A DNA stretch of 8,848 nt from JASFRI01 sp050115015 (GCA_050115015.1 JASFRI010000171.1:1-8848); one strand, 5' to 3'; positions 1 to 6,330 are shown, numbered from the stretch's first letter. Translations and numbers: made by a program. The notes: generated from the sequence alone by a model not told the origin.

Positions 1-1
1 C

Positions 2-148
2 GAGGGGAAGGAGATGACGGCGCCGGTGCTCGAGCCTGCCATGGAGAGCCTCAAGGACGTCCATGCGGGCGAGAAGGTCGTCCTGACCTGCAAGGACAAG
101 GACGGCAAGCACATGGGCGTGACCGCCATCAGGTCCGCCAAGGCCTGA
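2..148 (+). CDS. C-terminal end of an unrecognised small protein (5' end outside the window)
   Basis: The frame is open from the window edge to TGA at 146-148 and gives 48 residues ending VTAIRSAKA. Nearly every codon ends in G or C, as in the well-supported genes here, so it is very probably coding. The fragment is lysine- and valine-rich (KDVHAGEKVVLTC, then KDKDGKHMGVTAI). This alternation of charged turns and short beta strands resembles the end of a small beta-barrel (OB- or KOW-like) domain, but that is an impression and not a family assignment. An ATG at 14 with a purine-rich stretch just before it (GGGGAAGGAG) could in principle start a 44-residue protein. The spacing is too short for a normal ribosome binding site, so a truncated longer gene is more likely. 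No function can be named. Confidence 0.6.
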   Translation, partial: EGKEMTAPVLEPAMESLKDVHAGEKVVLTCKDKDGKHMGVTAIRSAKA

Positions 149-164
149 CGGGTCAGCCGTCCGA

Positions 165-190
165 GGCCGGCACCGGGTCGGGTGCCGGCC
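165..190 (+). terminator. Perfect 10-bp hairpin after the first gene, possible terminator
   Basis: GGCCGGCACC (165-174) pairs without mismatch with GGTGCCGGCC (181-190) around a 6-base loop. It starts 16 bases after the stop at 148. No T-run follows (CCTATTCCCC), so it is not a canonical intrinsic terminator. In very GC-rich genomes strong stems without a U-tract are common at 3' ends, so termination or mRNA 3'-end protection is the best reading. Confidence 0.5.
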
Positions 191-545
191 CCTATTCCCC
201 TCGGGGGGATTCCCAGTCCCCGCGCTGCCGCTGTCCAGACACCCTGGGTCGCGGCGGCGGGGATGCCTGGACACCTGGCGGGCCGGCTTCTTTCCAGGAC
301 CTGTCCTCCCCGGACGTTGCACGCTGGCACGGCCGTTGCTGCTTCTCCCCGTCAACGGACCCCGGACCGCGTCGCGGTCGCTGGGGACGCCGGGCGAGGA
401 GGCGATCCACGATGCGCAATGGGGGCGGGCACAGGACCGGTCGTACGTCTCGTGATCGAACTCGACGATGGGCGGCGTCCGGGATCCTCCAAGGTCAGGT
501 CATGGTGAACCCCAGGGAGTCTCCGATTCGGGAGAGGAGGAGCTC

Positions 546-713
546 ATGAACCGCCGCGCCGGCTTCCTGTCTCGCGTTCTCCGCAGGCTCCTCGCCCTCC
601 CCCACATCCTACGTCTCCCGGAGGGGCTCCGGCCGGCACCGTCTCACCGTCCCGGAGATCGGCGTCGCTGGCCGCCCGAGCCAGCGTTCCGGAAGATGCG
701 CCGTTCGTCGTAG
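546..713 (+). CDS. Possible 55-residue basic peptide, or remnant of a gene start
   Basis: ATG at 546 is preceded by a full AGGAGG (535-540) at 5-base spacing, the strongest initiation signal in the 900-base gap. The product begins MNRRAGFLSRVLRRLLALP, a positively charged N-terminus followed by a short leucine-rich stretch. It then becomes an Arg/Pro-rich tail ending at TAG 711-713. The first twenty codons have good G/C third positions; the tail is poorer. It could be a small secreted or membrane-active peptide, or the surviving signal-peptide start of a decayed gene whose next frame stays open to the stop at 980-982. No family is recognised. The evidence is mainly the ribosome binding site, so the call is weak. 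Confidence 0.25.
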   Translation: MNRRAGFLSRVLRRLLALPHILRLPEGLRPAPSHRPGDRRRWPPEPAFRKMRRSS

Positions 714-936
714 GCGTCGCGTCGACCAGCCCGCAAGAAGGGGCCCTCCGACAGGTTCGGCGCGGCACGGTCCGGCGGCAACTCCCCATCCTCTCCGTCC
801 CGCGGATGCAGGGACTGCGTGGACGCCGCCGTGAGGGCGTCTCACCCGGGCGCGCCGCACCGCCGTCCCACAGGATCTGGAGCAGCCGTCGGGCGGGCGG
901 CGGGTCCCTGCGGAGCTCACGCATCGGCGTCGAGCG

Positions 937-960
937 GCCACCGGCCGGGGCCCTGGTGGC
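937..960 (+). other. Hairpin upstream of the SBBP gene
   Basis: GCCACCGG (937-944) pairs with CTGGTGGC (953-960) over 8 bp including one G-U, with an 8-base loop. It lies just upstream of a possible -10 box at 980 and may be an operator-like palindrome, part of a transcript structure, or chance in GC-rich DNA. Confidence 0.25.
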
Positions 961-979
961 ACGACGTGGGATCCCGCGG

Positions 980-985
980 TAGACT
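980..985 (+). promoter_or_regulatory. Possible -10 box for the SBBP gene
   Basis: TAGACT fits the TAnnnT core of a sigma-70 -10 element in an otherwise GC-rich region. The sequence 17 bases upstream (TGGCAC, 957-962) is a poor -35 match. Transcription from here would begin at about 991-992, immediately before the hairpin at 993-1017, leaving a leader of about 115 bases. This is tentative. Confidence 0.2.
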
Positions 986-992
986 TCGGAGG

Positions 993-1017
993 CCGTCCAG
1001 GCCGTGCGCCTGGACGG
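993..1017 (+). other. Perfect 10-bp stem-loop in the likely leader of the SBBP gene
   Basis: CCGTCCAGGC (993-1002) pairs perfectly with GCCTGGACGG (1008-1017) around a 5-base loop. It ends about 90 bases before the SBBP start codon and has no T-run after it, so it is not a standard terminator. If the candidate -10 at 980 is used, this would be the 5'-terminal structure of the mRNA, which could stabilise it. The function is inferred. Confidence 0.35.
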
Positions 1018-1096
1018 GGCTCGACACCCGAAAAACCGCGACTCCGTGCCGGGACGCCCGCGCCTCTCCGGTTCGCATCCGTACCGTGTCGCCGTC

Positions 1097-1102
1097 AGGA
1101 GG
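1097..1102 (+). promoter_or_regulatory. Ribosome binding site that fixes the SBBP start at 1109
   Basis: AGGAGG lies 6 bases before ATG 1109. The same frame is open upstream to a GTG at 1004, but that extension is Arg/Pro-rich and would bury the signal peptide, so the ribosome binding site decides for 1109. Confidence 0.85.
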
Positions 1103-1108
1103 TTCTTG

Positions 1109-3895
1109 ATGAAGTGTGTGCTGCGCTTCCTGGTCGCGCTGGGCATGCTCTGCCAGCCCGCCGCGGTCGCGGCGTCGGCGATGCCGATTCTCTTCGAGGC
1201 CAATCGGGGCCAGGCCGGAGCCGAGGCGCGGTTCCTGGCTCAGATCCCGGGGGGTTCCCTCCACCTCACGCGGGACGCGGCGATCCTGCGTCTTCCGGAA
1301 GCACCCGCCTCCGGGCACGCGGGCAGGATCCGGGAGATCCGCATGCAGTTTCGGGGGACGAGCCCTGACGTGCGGATCGAGGGCACGGAGCCGACCCACG
1401 GAAGGAGCCACTACCTGCTCGGAGCGGACCGCAGTCGCTGGATCCGGAACGTGCCCCATTTCTCCTCGGTGCGGTACCGGGAGCTCTACCCGGGCATCGA
1501 CCTGGTGTTCTACGGACGGGACGGGCAGCTGGAGTACGATTTCGTGGTGGCACCCGGAGCGGACCCCGGGCGCATCCGGCTGCGGTTCCGGGGCATCGAC
1601 GAGCTGCGGCTGGACCCGGAAGGCAACCTGGTGGTCCACGCGGGGACGGGCGGCTTCGTCCATCATGCTCCCACGATCTACCAGGGAGACGGTGCGGAAC
1701 GGCAGCCCGTCTCCGGCCGGTTCGTCCTGGGCCGTGGGGGTCGGGTCCGGCTCGACGTGGAGCCCCATGACACCCGGCAGGCCCTGTTCATCGATCCGAT
1801 GGCCATCGCCTTCTCCACGTACTCCTGGGCGCCGGAAACCACCTTCAAGCACCACGACATCGCGGTCGACCCCGCGGGGGCGATCTACCTGCTGATGACG
1901 GGCACCCCCGCCAGCTTTCCGGGGTTCGCGGCGACCCCGGGAAGCTCTGCGGGCCTTCCGGGGGAGCAGAAGGTCTTCATCGCGAAGCTGGCGCCCGACG
2001 GCTCCTCGGTGGTCTACGCCACCTGGATCGGCGGGAACGGCACGGACCTGGCGAAGGCCATCGCGGTCAACGAGATCGGAGAGGCGGTCCTCGTCGGCGA
2101 CACCTTCTCCACGGACTTCCCGGTCACGCTGGACGTCTACGACCCGACGTACAACGGCGACCTCGGGGGACTCGGGGATGCGGATACCTTCGTCGCGAGA
2201 CTGAATCGGGACGGCTCCGACCTGATCGCCTCGACCTACCTGGGTGGCTTCGAGGGTGAGCGCACCGCTGCCGTGGCCCTGGGGGCCGCGGACGACGTCT
2301 ACGTCACCGGGCGCACCGAGTCCGAGGACTTCCCGACCGTGCTGGCGTTCCAGGGCTCCCATGCCGGCAACGGGGACGCGTTCGTGGCCCGGCTCTCCCG
2401 GGATCTCTCCACCCTGCGTTTCTCGACCTACCTCGGAGGCTTCGAGGAGGATCACGGCACGGGCATCGACGTGGACCGGTTCGGGCAGATCTACGTCTCC
2501 GGTGGCACCTCCTCCGCCGGGCTGGCCACGCCCGGTTCCTGGGACGACACCTACACCGTGGTCATCGGCGGGGATTCCTCGGTGAACGGCTTCGCCGCCC
2601 GGATCATCGGCGGGGCCTATCTCCTGGACTGGCTCACGTACGTGGGCCCCGACCGCGCGTCCACCGCCATCGCCGTGGACGACTCCGGCTACGCGCACGT
2701 CGCGGGCACCACCAGGAACGGCATCTCCGCGACCCCCGGGGCCTTCCGGGACTGTGTGGGAGGCGTGCCCACCGGCGACACCCAGGCCTACGTCGTCAAC
2801 CTGGTCCCCGACGGCTCCACCGCGGCCTACGCGACCTGCCTGCCGGGGATGGGCCCCGTCCCGCTGACCCTGTTCCAGAACAACGCGCCGGACCTCGCCG
2901 TCGACGCCGCGGGCCGCGCGTACGTGGCCGCCGCGGCCAGCGAATTCCTGGTCTCGAGGGACCCGTTCCAGGGCTGTGCCGAGGGACCTCCCGATTGCCG
3001 GGACGGTGCCGTGACCGTGCTGCAGCCGGACGGCTCCGACATCCTCTTCTCGAGCTGGCTCGGGGGTGCGGCAGAGGAGGACTGGCTGCGGCTGGCGCTG
3101 GGGCCGCGCCAGGGTGCCCACGTGCTGGCGACCACCCGCTCGATGGACTTCCCGCTGCGAAACGAGCTCGCCCCGATGCCGTGGGATCCCCCCGAGATGT
3201 ACACCACGACGAAGCTCCAGTGGGCCCTGGCGCTGCAGGTGGACCTCGACCTCGTGTCCTGGGAGCCGCTGCCGCTCGCGGCGAGCTACGATCTGGTCGC
3301 TGGGGACCTGATGCTGCTCCGGGCCACCGACGGGGACTTCAAGTCCGCCTCCGAGGAGTGCCTGGCGGACGACTTCGCCGGCATCGAGCTGCAGGATCCC
3401 GGGACGCCGGCTCCGGGCCAGGGGGTCTGGTTCCTGGGGAGGCCGAACTACGGAATTTTGAGCGGGTCTTACGACTCCGGCCTTTCCCAGAGCGGCTTCC
3501 GGGACGCCGAGGCCGACCTGTCACCGGTGGCGTGTGCCCCCGGCTGCGATCACCTCCTCTGCGTCGAGGGGGAGGCGCTGGATCCAGCCTGCAGCTCCTG
3601 CGTCGACGAGATCTGCGTGGTCGATCCCTTCTGCTGCGACAATGCCTGGGACTCGCTGTGCGTCGACCGGGTGCGGAGCGTCTGCGGCAACGTCTCCTGC
3701 TTCGGCAGCCGTGGCGAGTGCGACCACAACCTGTGCGAGGAGGGGAGCTTCCTCGAGCCGGAGTGCGACGCGCCGCCCGTCGCCCCGAGCTGCGTGACCG
3801 CCATCTGCCAGACGGATCCCTTCTGCTGCGCCCTCGCCTGGGACGCCGTGTGCGTCGACGAGGTGAGCTCCGTCTGCGGCCTCGGCTGCCAGTAG
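1109..3895 (+). CDS. Secreted SBBP beta-propeller protein with DUF7948-like N-domain, Fn3-like module and Cys-rich tail
   Basis: A 928-residue exported protein of unknown function, presumably extracellular or on the cell surface. Residues 1-22 form a signal peptide (MKCVLRFLVALGMLC, then AAVAASA). Residues 28-232 carry the FEANRGQ opening and the NVPHFSSVRYRELYPGIDL, FYG and LEYDFVVAPGADP motifs of the DUF7948 domain that precedes SBBP propellers. Residues 235-690 hold seven repeats of the pattern STYLGG...D...IAVD..G..YV.G.T.S.DFP, enough for one seven-bladed propeller. Residues about 700-805 (ASYDLVAGDL, CLADDFAG, PGQGVWFL, GSYDSG) match an Fn3-like module common in Myxococcota and related phyla. 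Residues 813-923 are two Cys-rich repeats. ATG 1109 follows AGGAGG by 6 bases. No membrane anchor or sorting signal is evident at the end. It stands alone, convergent with the M20 gene. Propeller and disulfide-rich modules suggest binding or adhesion, but that is inference. Confidence 0.93.
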   Translation: MKCVLRFLVALGMLCQPAAVAASAMPILFEANRGQAGAEARFLAQIPGGSLHLTRDAAILRLPEAPASGHAGRIREIRMQFRGTSPDVRIEGTEPTHGRSHYLLGADRSRWIRNVPHFSSVRYRELYPGIDLVFYGRDGQLEYDFVVAPGADPGRIRLRFRGIDELRLDPEGNLVVHAGTGGFVHHAPTIYQGDGAERQPVSGRFVLGRGGRVRLDVEPHDTRQALFIDPMAIAFSTYSWAPETTFKHHDIAVDPAGAIYLLMTGTPASFPGFAATPGSSAGLPGEQKVFIAKLAPDGSSVVYATWIGGNGTDLAKAIAVNEIGEAVLVGDTFSTDFPVTLDVYDPTYNGDLGGLGDADTFVARLNRDGSDLIASTYLGGFEGERTAAVALGAADDVYVTGRTESEDFPTVLAFQGSHAGNGDAFVARLSRDLSTLRFSTYLGGFEEDHGTGIDVDRFGQIYVSGGTSSAGLATPGSWDDTYTVVIGGDSSVNGFAARIIGGAYLLDWLTYVGPDRASTAIAVDDSGYAHVAGTTRNGISATPGAFRDCVGGVPTGDTQAYVVNLVPDGSTAAYATCLPGMGPVPLTLFQNNAPDLAVDAAGRAYVAAAASEFLVSRDPFQGCAEGPPDCRDGAVTVLQPDGSDILFSSWLGGAAEEDWLRLALGPRQGAHVLATTRSMDFPLRNELAPMPWDPPEMYTTTKLQWALALQVDLDLVSWEPLPLAASYDLVAGDLMLLRATDGDFKSASEECLADDFAGIELQDPGTPAPGQGVWFLGRPNYGILSGSYDSGLSQSGFRDAEADLSPVACAPGCDHLLCVEGEALDPACSSCVDEICVVDPFCCDNAWDSLCVDRVRSVCGNVSCFGSRGECDHNLCEEGSFLEPECDAPPVAPSCVTAICQTDPFCCALAWDAVCVDEVSSVCGLGCQ
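1811..3166 (+). repeat. Seven SBBP-type beta-propeller units within the large secreted protein
   Basis: Recognisable blade openings fall near 1811 (FSTYSW), 2013 (YATWIGG), 2228 (ASTYLGG), 2420 (FSTYLGG), 2630 (WLTYVG), 2828 (YATCLP) and 3047 (FSSWLGG), so the period is about 64-73 residues. Each is followed by an AVD..G-type strand and usually by a T.S.DFP-type turn. Units 3 and 4 are the most alike, even at DNA level (TCGACCTACCT then GGCTTCGAG in both), suggesting the most recent duplication. Units 5 and 6 are the most diverged. Confidence 0.8.
3545..3877 (+). repeat. Two tandem Cys-rich repeats at the C-terminus of the SBBP protein
   Basis: Repeat 1 (3545-3685) and repeat 2 (3719-3877) share CDHxLCxxGxxLxPxC, then CVxxIC, then DPFCC, WDxxCVDxVxSVC. 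The same pattern recurs at the ends of secreted proteins in Myxococcota, Eisenbacteria and similar lineages, from general knowledge of such proteins. The conserved cysteines imply disulfide bonding outside the cytoplasm. Repeat 2 has a short insertion (APPVAPS) before its CVTAIC segment. Confidence 0.85.
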
Positions 3896-4003
3896 GGGCC
3901 GACCGGGTATTACAAGCCCGATCCCCCCGCATCCCCTGGGCTCGGCGCTCCGCGCCAGGTCCCCGGGCCGCCGCTCGCGTTGACCGCCGGAGCGCCCGGC
4001 AGC
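3896..4003. terminator. Convergent intergenic region with weak hairpins
   Basis: The SBBP gene (+) and the M20 gene (-) end 108 bases apart. Candidate structures are a 5-bp stem at 3904-3920, GGCGC/GCGCC at 3944-3956 (optionally extended by CCTG/CAGG at 3935-3938 and 3956-3959 across a bulge) and GCCGG/CCGGC at 3986-4000, right after the M20 stop. None has a T-run in either direction. Termination must occur somewhere here, but no single element can be named confidently. Confidence 0.3.
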
Positions 4004-5311
4004 TCAGGCGGTGCCGCAGAACCGCAGGAGCAGAAGCGCGAGGCTGCGGGCGACGAGTTCCACGTCCGCCACCGCCACCGACTCGTCGGGCCGATGGGCA
4101 CGGCGGATGTCCCCGGGCCCGAAGAGCACCGTGGTCGTCCTCCCGACTCCCGCCAGGAGCCCCATGTCGGACCCGTACGTCATCCCCTCCAGCGAGACCT
4201 CCCGGCCGGCGATCTCCCGGTACGCGCCGGAGAGGAGCCGGACGAGACGGTGATCGGGATCCGTCCGGGCGGCGCGGTAGCGTCCGCCCCACCAATCCAG
4301 CACGGGCGGATGCTCGCGGAGGAAGGGGTCCTCGCGAGCGGCCTCGGCCACGGCCGCCTCGAGGGTCCGGCACGCCTCGTCCGCATCCTCGCCGGGCGCC
4401 ACGCCGTAGCGGCCCTCCAGCGCCGCATGGTCGGGAACGGAGGAGGCCCAGTCGCCCCCCCGGATCGTGCCCACGCAGATCGGAAAGGGCATCCGGTAGC
4501 GCCGGTAGAGCGGGTCCCCGGCGAGTTCGTGGTTCCGGGCGCTCTCCAGGTCCAGGATCGCCCGGTAGAGGACCATGGCGTTCTCGATGGCGCTGACGCC
4601 TTCCTCCCGGACCGCGCCGTGGGCCGCGCGGCCGGGCACCCGCAACCGGAAGTTGAACGCGCCGGCCTGTGCCGGGGCGACGGCGAGCCCGGTGGGCTCC
4701 ATCACCACGGCGCCGTCCCCGGTGTAGCCGCGGAGCACCGCGGCGAGCGTGCCGAGCCCCCCGTCCTCCTCCCCCACCACGCTCTGCAGGTGCACGTCGC
4801 CGGCCAGCGCGACCCCCGCGTCCCGCACCGCTCTCATGGCAAAGAGGCCCGCCAGTAGCCCCGCCTTCGTGTCCAGGGCGCCCCGCCCGTGGATGTGACC
4901 GCCCTCCACCACGCCGCCGAAGGGTGGATGGGTCCAGAGGGCCTCGTCCCCGGGAGGCACCACGTCCACGTGGCCGTTGAGGATCAGGGTGGCGCCGTCG
5001 CCCCGCCCTCGAAGCGTCCCCACCACTCCCAGGGGGCGCTCGCGCTCCAGCTCCGTGCTGTACGCCGGATGGCGGGCGAGCTCCTCCAGATCGATCTCCC
5101 AGAGGTCCACCGCGAGCCCCGCCTCGGCCATGAGGCGGGCGACCAGTTCCTGCGCCGGGGTCTCGTTCCCCCCCCAGCTCGGGACGGCGACCAGGGCCCG
5201 GACCGCCTCGACGAGCCCCTCCATGTCCAGGGCATCGAGCACCCGTCGCTCGGCGGCGTGCCCTTGGCGGGTCGCGCCCTCTCCAGCCCGGTCTTCGTCT
5301 CGTCCGCGCAT
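4004..5311 (-). CDS. M20 family metallopeptidase, ArgE/DapE-type deacylase
   Basis: A 435-residue cytoplasmic di-zinc amidohydrolase of peptidase family M20 (ArgE/DapE-like), which removes acyl groups from amino acids or related amines. All expected residues are present: metal ligands H114 (GHVDVVPPGD), D147 (GRGALDTKAG), E182, E205 (MEPT) and H406 (GPG...AH..DE), the catalytic base E181 in GEEDGG, and the dimerisation-domain His in GRAAHG (231). The lid domain also has GGDWASSVPD and ends FCG, typical of the acetylornithine deacetylase-like group that also includes the thiamin-salvage deformylase YlmB. The length fits that group. The start ATG 5311 follows AGGGGAGGG by 6 bases. The frame stays open upstream, but that extension is low-complexity. 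No arg, dap or thi genes are nearby, so the substrate cannot be named. It is a single-gene unit divergent from the DUF2490-like gene. Confidence 0.92.
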   Translation of the reverse strand: MRGRDEDRAGEGATRQGHAAERRVLDALDMEGLVEAVRALVAVPSWGGNETPAQELVARLMAEAGLAVDLWEIDLEELARHPAYSTELERERPLGVVGTLRGRGDGATLILNGHVDVVPPGDEALWTHPPFGGVVEGGHIHGRGALDTKAGLLAGLFAMRAVRDAGVALAGDVHLQSVVGEEDGGLGTLAAVLRGYTGDGAVVMEPTGLAVAPAQAGAFNFRLRVPGRAAHGAVREEGVSAIENAMVLYRAILDLESARNHELAGDPLYRRYRMPFPICVGTIRGGDWASSVPDHAALEGRYGVAPGEDADEACRTLEAAVAEAAREDPFLREHPPVLDWWGGRYRAARTDPDHRLVRLLSGAYREIAGREVSLEGMTYGSDMGLLAGVGRTTTVLFGPGDIRRAHRPDESVAVADVELVARSLALLLLRFCGTA

Positions 5312-5317
5312 CGCCGG

Positions 5318-5326
5318 CCCTCCCCT
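5318..5326 (-). promoter_or_regulatory. Ribosome binding site that fixes the M20 start
   Basis: On the minus strand AGGGGAGGG ends 6 bases before ATG 5311. It is the reason for rejecting upstream in-frame starts as far back as 5659. Confidence 0.75.
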
Positions 5327-5373
5327 GGCCGATCCCCCCCCCGTCCCGCCGCCGGTGGGGGTGCCACCGCGAG

Positions 5374-5379
5374 ATTTTA
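5374..5379 (-). promoter_or_regulatory. Candidate -10 box for the M20 gene
   Basis: Read on the minus strand, TAAAAT is a 5/6 match to the sigma-70 -10 consensus and is the most AT-rich spot in the divergent region. The -35 position (CCTCGT at 17-base spacing) is poor. Transcription would start near 5367, giving a leader of about 56 bases that includes a run of nine G residues (5334-5342). Confidence 0.4.
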
Positions 5380-5455
5380 CATGCCCGCGGCCCGCGACGA
5401 GGCTCTCATGGGATCGGCACGGCGCCGGCCCGTCCCGGCCATCCTCCCGGTCCGC

Positions 5456-5461
5456 TACAAT
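5456..5461 (+). promoter_or_regulatory. Candidate -10 box for the DUF2490-like gene
   Basis: TACAAT is a 5/6 match to the sigma-70 -10 consensus and stands out in GC-rich surroundings. No good -35 lies 17 bases upstream (TCCCGG). The start codon is about 140 bases downstream of the inferred transcription start. Confidence 0.4.
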
Positions 5462-5594
5462 TCCTGCTCCCGCGTCCCGGCGAGCCCGTCCCCGGGACCG
5501 GCCGGGGCCCGCCCGCCGGAACCCGACGGGATCCTGCGCGGCTTCGCGAGGGAACAACGTGGCAAGCGTCTCCGACGGCCCGGGGCGCGGCGAT

Positions 5595-5600
5595 GGGAGG
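5595..5600 (+). promoter_or_regulatory. Ribosome binding site that favours the GTG start at 5608
   Basis: GGGAGG lies 7 bases before GTG 5608. The alternative ATG 5593 in the same frame has no Shine-Dalgarno, and its G overlaps this motif. Confidence 0.65.
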
Positions 5601-5607
5601 CGAGACG

Positions 5608-6273
5608 GTGGGACCACGCTTCCTCGCGAGGTCCGTCGGCTTGCTGTCGGTGGCGGCATGCTGCATCAGTGCCGCGCTGGCGTTCGACGACTTCGAGACG
5701 TGGAGCACGATGGCGGTGGACTACTGGGAGTCCGGACGCTGGGAGGTCGGGTTCGGCGCGGAGCTGCGGCTCGACGATGATTCCACCTCCGTGTGGTTCG
5801 TTCGCGCCAGCCAGCAATCCCGGTTCCAGGCCAGCGACCGCTGGCGCGTGGACCTGAACCTCAGCTATGTCCGCGTCCGCGCCGGCGGTTCCCTGGAGCT
5901 CGACACGCTGCGGCTCGAGCTGGCGGGAACGCCCACCTGGCCCACGGGCCGACGCTCGTCGTTCGATCTGCGATTTCGGGCGGACGCCTGGCTCCGCGAG
6001 GGGGACGTCCACGAGGACGTGACCCTCCGCCTCCGTCCTCGGTGGACGTTCGATCCGGACGGCGACGGGGGCCGTAAGACCCTCTTCCTCGCCGACGAGG
6101 CGATCTACAGCACCGACCTGGACAGGTTCGTGCAGAACCGTCTCGTGCCGTTCGGCATCGGTCTGCCCGTCGGCCGGCGGGCCCGGGTCGACCTCTACGT
6201 GATGGTCCTCTCCGGTTACCTGCCGGACGGCTGGCGCCATGACCTCGTGCTCGGCCAGAACTGGACCTTCTGA
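5608..6273 (+). CDS. DUF2490-like outer-membrane beta-barrel protein
   Basis: A 221-residue protein predicted to be exported to the outer membrane. Residues 1-25 make a signal peptide (LARSVGLLSVAACC, then SAALA before FDDFETW). The rest alternates polar and hydrophobic residues in strands such as WEVGFGAELRLDDD, WRVDLNLSYVRVRA, FDLRFRADAWL and VTLRLRPRWTF. It ends in NWTF, with the C-terminal aromatic residue that the BAM machinery recognises. Length, the early tryptophan, the regular short strands and the RLVPFGIG...GRRARVDLYVMV segment agree with the DUF2490 family (uncharacterised barrel proteins), but this is by eye. Start GTG 5608 is preferred over ATG 5593 because GGGAGG sits 7 bases before it and the signal peptide is then of normal length. 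It is divergent from the M20 gene and 123 bases before the sulfatase-like gene, which seems to have its own promoter. Confidence 0.75.
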   Translation: MGPRFLARSVGLLSVAACCISAALAFDDFETWSTMAVDYWESGRWEVGFGAELRLDDDSTSVWFVRASQQSRFQASDRWRVDLNLSYVRVRAGGSLELDTLRLELAGTPTWPTGRRSSFDLRFRADAWLREGDVHEDVTLRLRPRWTFDPDGDGGRKTLFLADEAIYSTDLDRFVQNRLVPFGIGLPVGRRARVDLYVMVLSGYLPDGWRHDLVLGQNWTF

Positions 6274-6295
6274 CCCGTCCCGCGGGCTTTCGAAC

Positions 6296-6324
6296 AGGAG
6301 GGGAAGCCTGTGCCCCGGAGATGA
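6296..6324 (+). promoter_or_regulatory. Orphan strong Shine-Dalgarno with a four-codon mini-ORF
   Basis: AGGAGGGG (6296-6303) is followed after 6 bases by GTG CCC CGG AGA TGA (6310-6324). This is a complete initiation signal with an immediate stop, between the DUF2490-like and sulfatase-like genes. An overlapping ATG at 6321 opens a 20-codon frame to TGA 6381-6383. If transcribed by read-through, either could act as a translational leader. It may equally be chance. Confidence 0.2.
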
Positions 6325-6330
6325 CGGGGG

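Larger units (their letters stand above)
191..1108. other. Long stretch without a convincing gene
   Basis: About 900 bases separate the first gene from the SBBP gene. Frames here are open by GC-content alone and have weaker G/C bias at codon position 3 than the real genes. Translations are Arg/Pro/Gly-rich with no recognisable motif. What can be seen is a short imperfect arm pair (TGTCCAG 232-238 with CTGGACA 267-273), a small ORF with a strong Shine-Dalgarno at 546-713, a frame open from 509 to 982 without its own good start, and two hairpins at 937-960 and 993-1017. It may hold an eroded gene, an unrecognised RNA, or simply spacer plus the leader of the next gene. No tRNA was found. Confidence 0.5.

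Noticed and set aside
182..508. A 108-codon plus-strand frame
   Set aside because: Begins with GTG inside the 165-190 hairpin, has no ribosome site and an Arg/Pro/Ala-rich translation without structure.
955..975. sigma-54-like TGGCACG upstream of the SBBP gene
   Set aside because: The required GC at the -12 element is absent at the correct spacing (GGGA in place of TTGC).
1022..1091. tRNA-like piece: GGTTCGCATCC near 1070 and CGACAC/GTGTCG closing a 70-base segment
   Set aside because: The T-stem has a mismatch, the acceptor stem does not reach 7 bp with correct spacing, and no D or anticodon arm can be drawn.
917..3121. A 734-codon open frame on the minus strand opposite the SBBP gene
   Set aside because: Gly/Arg/Asp/Val-rich translation without motifs; it is the antisense shadow of a GC3-rich gene whose plus-strand product has a signal peptide and known domains.
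2995..4596. A 533-codon plus-strand frame bridging the convergent gene ends
   Set aside because: Arg/Pro/Gly-rich low-complexity translation crossing two well-supported genes in other frames.
5312..5659. Upstream extension of the M20 gene to ATG 5659
   Set aside because: The extra 116 residues are Arg/Gly/Pro-rich, and a good ribosome site fixes the start at 5311.
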